From contig CAIVVG010000107.1 of NCBI GenBank assembly GCA_903909295.1, positions 1 through 5,560 on the forward strand: a stretch of 5,560 bases of DNA. The letters are read 5' to 3'. Source of the DNA: an uncultured Chlamydiae bacterium (GTDB lineage: Bacteria > Chlamydiota > Chlamydiia > Chlamydiales > SM23-39). Made by a program: the position numbers and the translations under genes. Shown here one piece after another: positions 3,009 to 5,560 of the stretch (positions are counted from its first letter, which is position 1; every line of letters begins with the position of its first letter). The notes below the pieces were generated by a model. It was not told where the DNA came from. It saw only the letters and a list, made by a program, of their open reading frames with translations, and made no database searches.

Positions 3009-5560
3009 ATTGACAACTTTCACAGGCTTCGCCCAAATTACATGCTTTAGGCGCACTCTCAGCGCGATCGACGACGATGTTGCTCGAGGCCGATTTATTC
3101 TTCATCCAACGGGGCTGGAGACCTCGCTTATTGATATCGACGGTCGATTTTTCAATCTGCGTCGCTCCGAGTGAGCGGAGGTAGTAGGTTGTTTTCAACC
3201 CTTTTTCCCAGGCGAGGAAGTACATTTGGTGCAGCTTCTTGCCGCTCGGTTCTGCTAGATAGAGATTGAGCGATTGCCCCATATCGATCCATTTTTGACG
3301 CCTTGCCGCACACTCGATGACCCACTCGGGCTCGATCTCAAAAGCGGTGAGGAAGAGGTTTTTGACCTCTTGCGGAATCCGCTCGATCTCGCGGATCGAT
3401 CCATCGAAGTATTTGAGGTCATCGATCATCTCTTCATCCCAGAGGTTCAACGTTTTGAGCTTTTCGACTAAGAACGGATTGACCACGGTGAACTCCCCAG
3501 AGAGGTTCGATTTCACAAACAAATGCTTGTAAATCGGCTCAATGGAGGGGACAACGCCGGTGATGTTCCCAATCGTAGCGGTCGGCGCAATGGCCATGGT
3601 GTTGGAGTTGCGCATCCCGTGTTTTTTTACCAACGTCCGGATGTGGTTCCAATTCATGGTGCTCGAGCGGTCTACATCCACTCGGATGCCACGCTCTTCA
3701 TCGAGGACGCCCAACGTATCGATCGGCAGCAGTCCTCGCTCCCATTTCGATCCTTTGTAGGTGGGGTAGGCCCCTTTTTCTTGAGCAAGCTCTGTAGAGG
3801 CCAAGATGGCGTAGTAAGAGATCATCTCCATGCAATGATCGGAAAATTCCACAGCGGCATGGCTTGCGTAGCTGATATTTTGGATATAGAGGGCATCTTG
3901 GAATCCCATGAACCCCATCCCAATCGGGCGGTGGCGCAAATTGGAATTTTTTGCCTCGACAGTGGGATAGAAATTGATGTCGATCACGTTGTCGAGCATC
4001 CGGACAGCGGTCCGAACAGTCTCCGCGATCCGTTTTTCATCGAGCCCCTTTTCAGTGACGTGCTTGGCCAAGTTGATCGAGCCCAAGTTGCACACCGCTG
4101 TCTCATCCGCAGAGGAGTTCAGCAAAATTTCTGTGCACAAGTTCGATGAATGGACAACCCCCACATGGTCTTGCGGCGAACGGATGTTCGATGGATCTTT
4201 GAACGTGATCCAAGGATGGCCCGTTTCAAAGAGCATGCTGAGCATTTTGCGCCATAGCTGCGTCGCTTCAATCTTCTTATGGAGCTTGAGCTTTCCCTCT
4301 TCGGCTAATTTTTCATAGGCGGTGTACCGTTTTTCAAAAGCCTGGCCGTAGAGATCATGGAGATCGGGCACGTCGCTTGGGCTAAACATCGTCCACATGC
4401 CGTTTTCCTTCACCCGTTTCATAAAGAGATCGGGGATCCAGTTAGCGGTATTCATGTCGTGAGTGCGGCGTCTTTCATCGCCCGTGTTTTTGCGCAGCTC
4501 CAAAAAGTCTTCGATATCGAGGTGCCAAGTCTCTAAGTAAGCGCACATTGCGCCCTTGCGCTTTCCGCCCTGGTTCACTGCTACAGCAGTGTCGTTGGCC
4601 ACTTTTAAGAAGGGGATGACGCCCTGCGAGGTCCCGTTTGTCCCTTTGATGCGGGCGCCGGTTGCGCGGACGTTGGTCCAGTCATTGCCGATGCCGCCGG
4701 CCCATTTGGAGAGCTGTGCATCGTCGGCGACCACTTTGAAGATATGATGGAGGTCATCCATCACCGTAGAGAGGTAGCAAGAACTCAATTGCGAGTGGAG
4801 GGTCCCTGAATTGAACAAGGTCGGTGTGCTTGAGGTGAAGTAGAACTCAGATAGCAGGTTATAAAACTCGATGGCTCGCTTGTTTTTTTGCTCCGCTTCG
4901 CCAATGGCAAGACCCATCGCAACGCGCATCCAGAAAATCTGGGGCGTCTCAAGGCGTCTTTGTGCATCGTGGATGAAGTAGCGGTCATAGAGGGTCTGCA
5001 GCCCGAGATAGGTGAAGAGATCGTCTCGTTTCAAATCCATCGCAGCGCCCAACTGCTCTAAGTCAAAATCGAGCAGAAGTGGCGAGACCCGCTCGAGGGC
5101 GATCGCCTCTTTGATGTACTTTTTAAAGTACAGGCGGTGTGCTTTCGGCAGGGTCGAATCGGAGGCGGGAACACCCAAAGTCTCCCGATAGATCACGTCG
5201 AGGAGGAGACGCGATGCAACGAGAGAGTAGGAGGGCTCTTTTTCAATCTTGGACTTGGCGGCGAAGATATTGGCTAAATCCACCTCTTGCGTCTTCATCC
5301 CGACGTAGTACTGGGTGATTGCCGATTCCAAGAGTTCTGAAACGTCGACGAGCTTGTCTAACCCGCGGCAGGCAAAGGCCAGTTTATTTCGCAGCATCGC
5401 TTCGGTGAGGTTCATTTTTCCGCCGTCGATCGCTGTAATCTCAAATTGCCGCTTCGAGGCGCCGATCACTTCAGATTCTTTTTCTTGGGTCGTCGCTTTT
5501 TCTGCTCGATAGAGGATGTAATGCTTGGCGACATCGAAGAATTTTGCCTCCATCAGGTCC
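3007..5560 (-). CDS. nrdA: Ribonucleotide reductase large subunit (R1), 5' end outside the window
   Basis: NrdA reduces NDPs to dNDPs using a thiyl radical. Numbering from the ATG at 5553, the active-site N471-L-C473-T-E475 matches E. coli N437/C439/E441. C259 (SSCYL) and C488 (AVCNLGS) are the redox pair matching C225/C462. Y790-Y791 pass the radical from NrdB. The tail cysteines C838, C844 and C847 (CESCQ end) re-reduce the active site. The conserved PTATIGN..GV..SIEP block is at about 657-673. Residues about 37-127 form an ATP-cone allosteric domain directly before the catalytic domains. Residues 1-20 (..FDVAKHYILYR) match the end of a preceding ATP-cone. The ATG at 5553 is therefore internal: the frame stays open to the edge (codons for D-L before that Met), and the C. 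trachomatis protein is about 1,047 residues, so roughly 200 residues are missing. The promoter is outside the window. It is operonic with nrdB, six bases apart. Confidence 0.97.
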   Translation of the reverse strand, partial: DLMEAKFFDVAKHYILYRAEKATTQEKESEVIGASKRQFEITAIDGGKMNLTEAMLRNKLAFACRGLDKLVDVSELLESAITQYYVGMKTQEVDLANIFAAKSKIEKEPSYSLVASRLLLDVIYRETLGVPASDSTLPKAHRLYFKKYIKEAIALERVSPLLLDFDLEQLGAAMDLKRDDLFTYLGLQTLYDRYFIHDAQRRLETPQIFWMRVAMGLAIGEAEQKNKRAIEFYNLLSEFYFTSSTPTLFNSGTLHSQLSSCYLSTVMDDLHHIFKVVADDAQLSKWAGGIGNDWTNVRATGARIKGTNGTSQGVIPFLKVANDTAVAVNQGGKRKGAMCAYLETWHLDIEDFLELRKNTGDERRRTHDMNTANWIPDLFMKRVKENGMWTMFSPSDVPDLHDLYGQAFEKRYTAYEKLAEEGKLKLHKKIEATQLWRKMLSMLFETGHPWITFKDPSNIRSPQDHVGVVHSSNLCTEILLNSSADETAVCNLGSINLAKHVTEKGLDEKRIAETVRTAVRMLDNVIDINFYPTVEAKNSNLRHRPIGMGFMGFQDALYIQNISYASHAAVEFSDHCMEMISYYAILASTELAQEKGAYPTYKGSKWERGLLPIDTLGVLDEERGIRVDVDRSSTMNWNHIRTLVKKHGMRNSNTMAIAPTATIGNITGVVPSIEPIYKHLFVKSNLSGEFTVVNPFLVEKLKTLNLWDEEMIDDLKYFDGSIREIERIPQEVKNLFLTAFEIEPEWVIECAARRQKWIDMGQSLNLYLAEPSGKKLHQMYFLAWEKGLKTTYYLRSLGATQIEKSTVDINKRGLQPRWMKNKSASSNIVVDRAESAPKACNLGEACESCQ

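Noticed and set aside
3523..4149. A 208-codon plus-strand open frame antisense to nrdA.
   Set aside because: It lies wholly inside the strongly conserved nrdA coding sequence, and its translation has no domain-like pattern. It is a by-product of codon use on the other strand.

Overview
This 5.56 kb window looks chlamydial, most likely from an environmental (Parachlamydiales-type) chlamydia rather than from Chlamydiaceae. The ribonucleotide reductase subunits match, from memory, the Chlamydia trachomatis NrdA/NrdB pair almost motif for motif, including the phenylalanine that replaces the radical tyrosine in the small subunit. The window also has a heme O synthase gene, which fits chlamydiae with a heme-copper terminal oxidase. 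Base composition looks more balanced (near half G+C by eye) than the roughly 40% of Chlamydiaceae. I cannot name the genus.

Layout, left to right. 1-142: leader region with no certain gene; one frame open from the left edge to a stop at 131-133 could be the tail of an upstream gene. 143-1111 (+): cyoE, heme O synthase, start uncertain, with two adjacent palindromes near its 5' end. 1114-1374 (-): a very basic 86-residue protein, convergent with cyoE and only 2 bases from it. 1411-1441: an A/T-rich perfect 12-bp inverted repeat. 1444-1668 (-): a 74-residue predicted helical hairpin protein. 1669-1745: divergent intergenic region with a good minus-strand promoter candidate. 1746-1922 (+): a 58-residue exported acidic protein with a Cys-Gly-Cys motif. 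1931-1957: a strong hairpin that can terminate both convergent transcripts. 1963-3000 (-): nrdB. 3007-5560 (-): nrdA, running off the right edge.

nrdA and nrdB form one operon read leftwards and together make the class Ic ribonucleotide reductase that supplies dNTPs. The small subunit carries the Mn/Fe-type metal site and the large subunit carries the thiyl-radical active site and ATP-cone allosteric domains. cyoE belongs to respiration and has no visible functional tie to the nrd genes. The three small genes between them are not recognised. I see no mobile element, CRISPR array, tRNA, rRNA or clearly new multi-gene system; the most open questions are the three small proteins and the inverted repeats.
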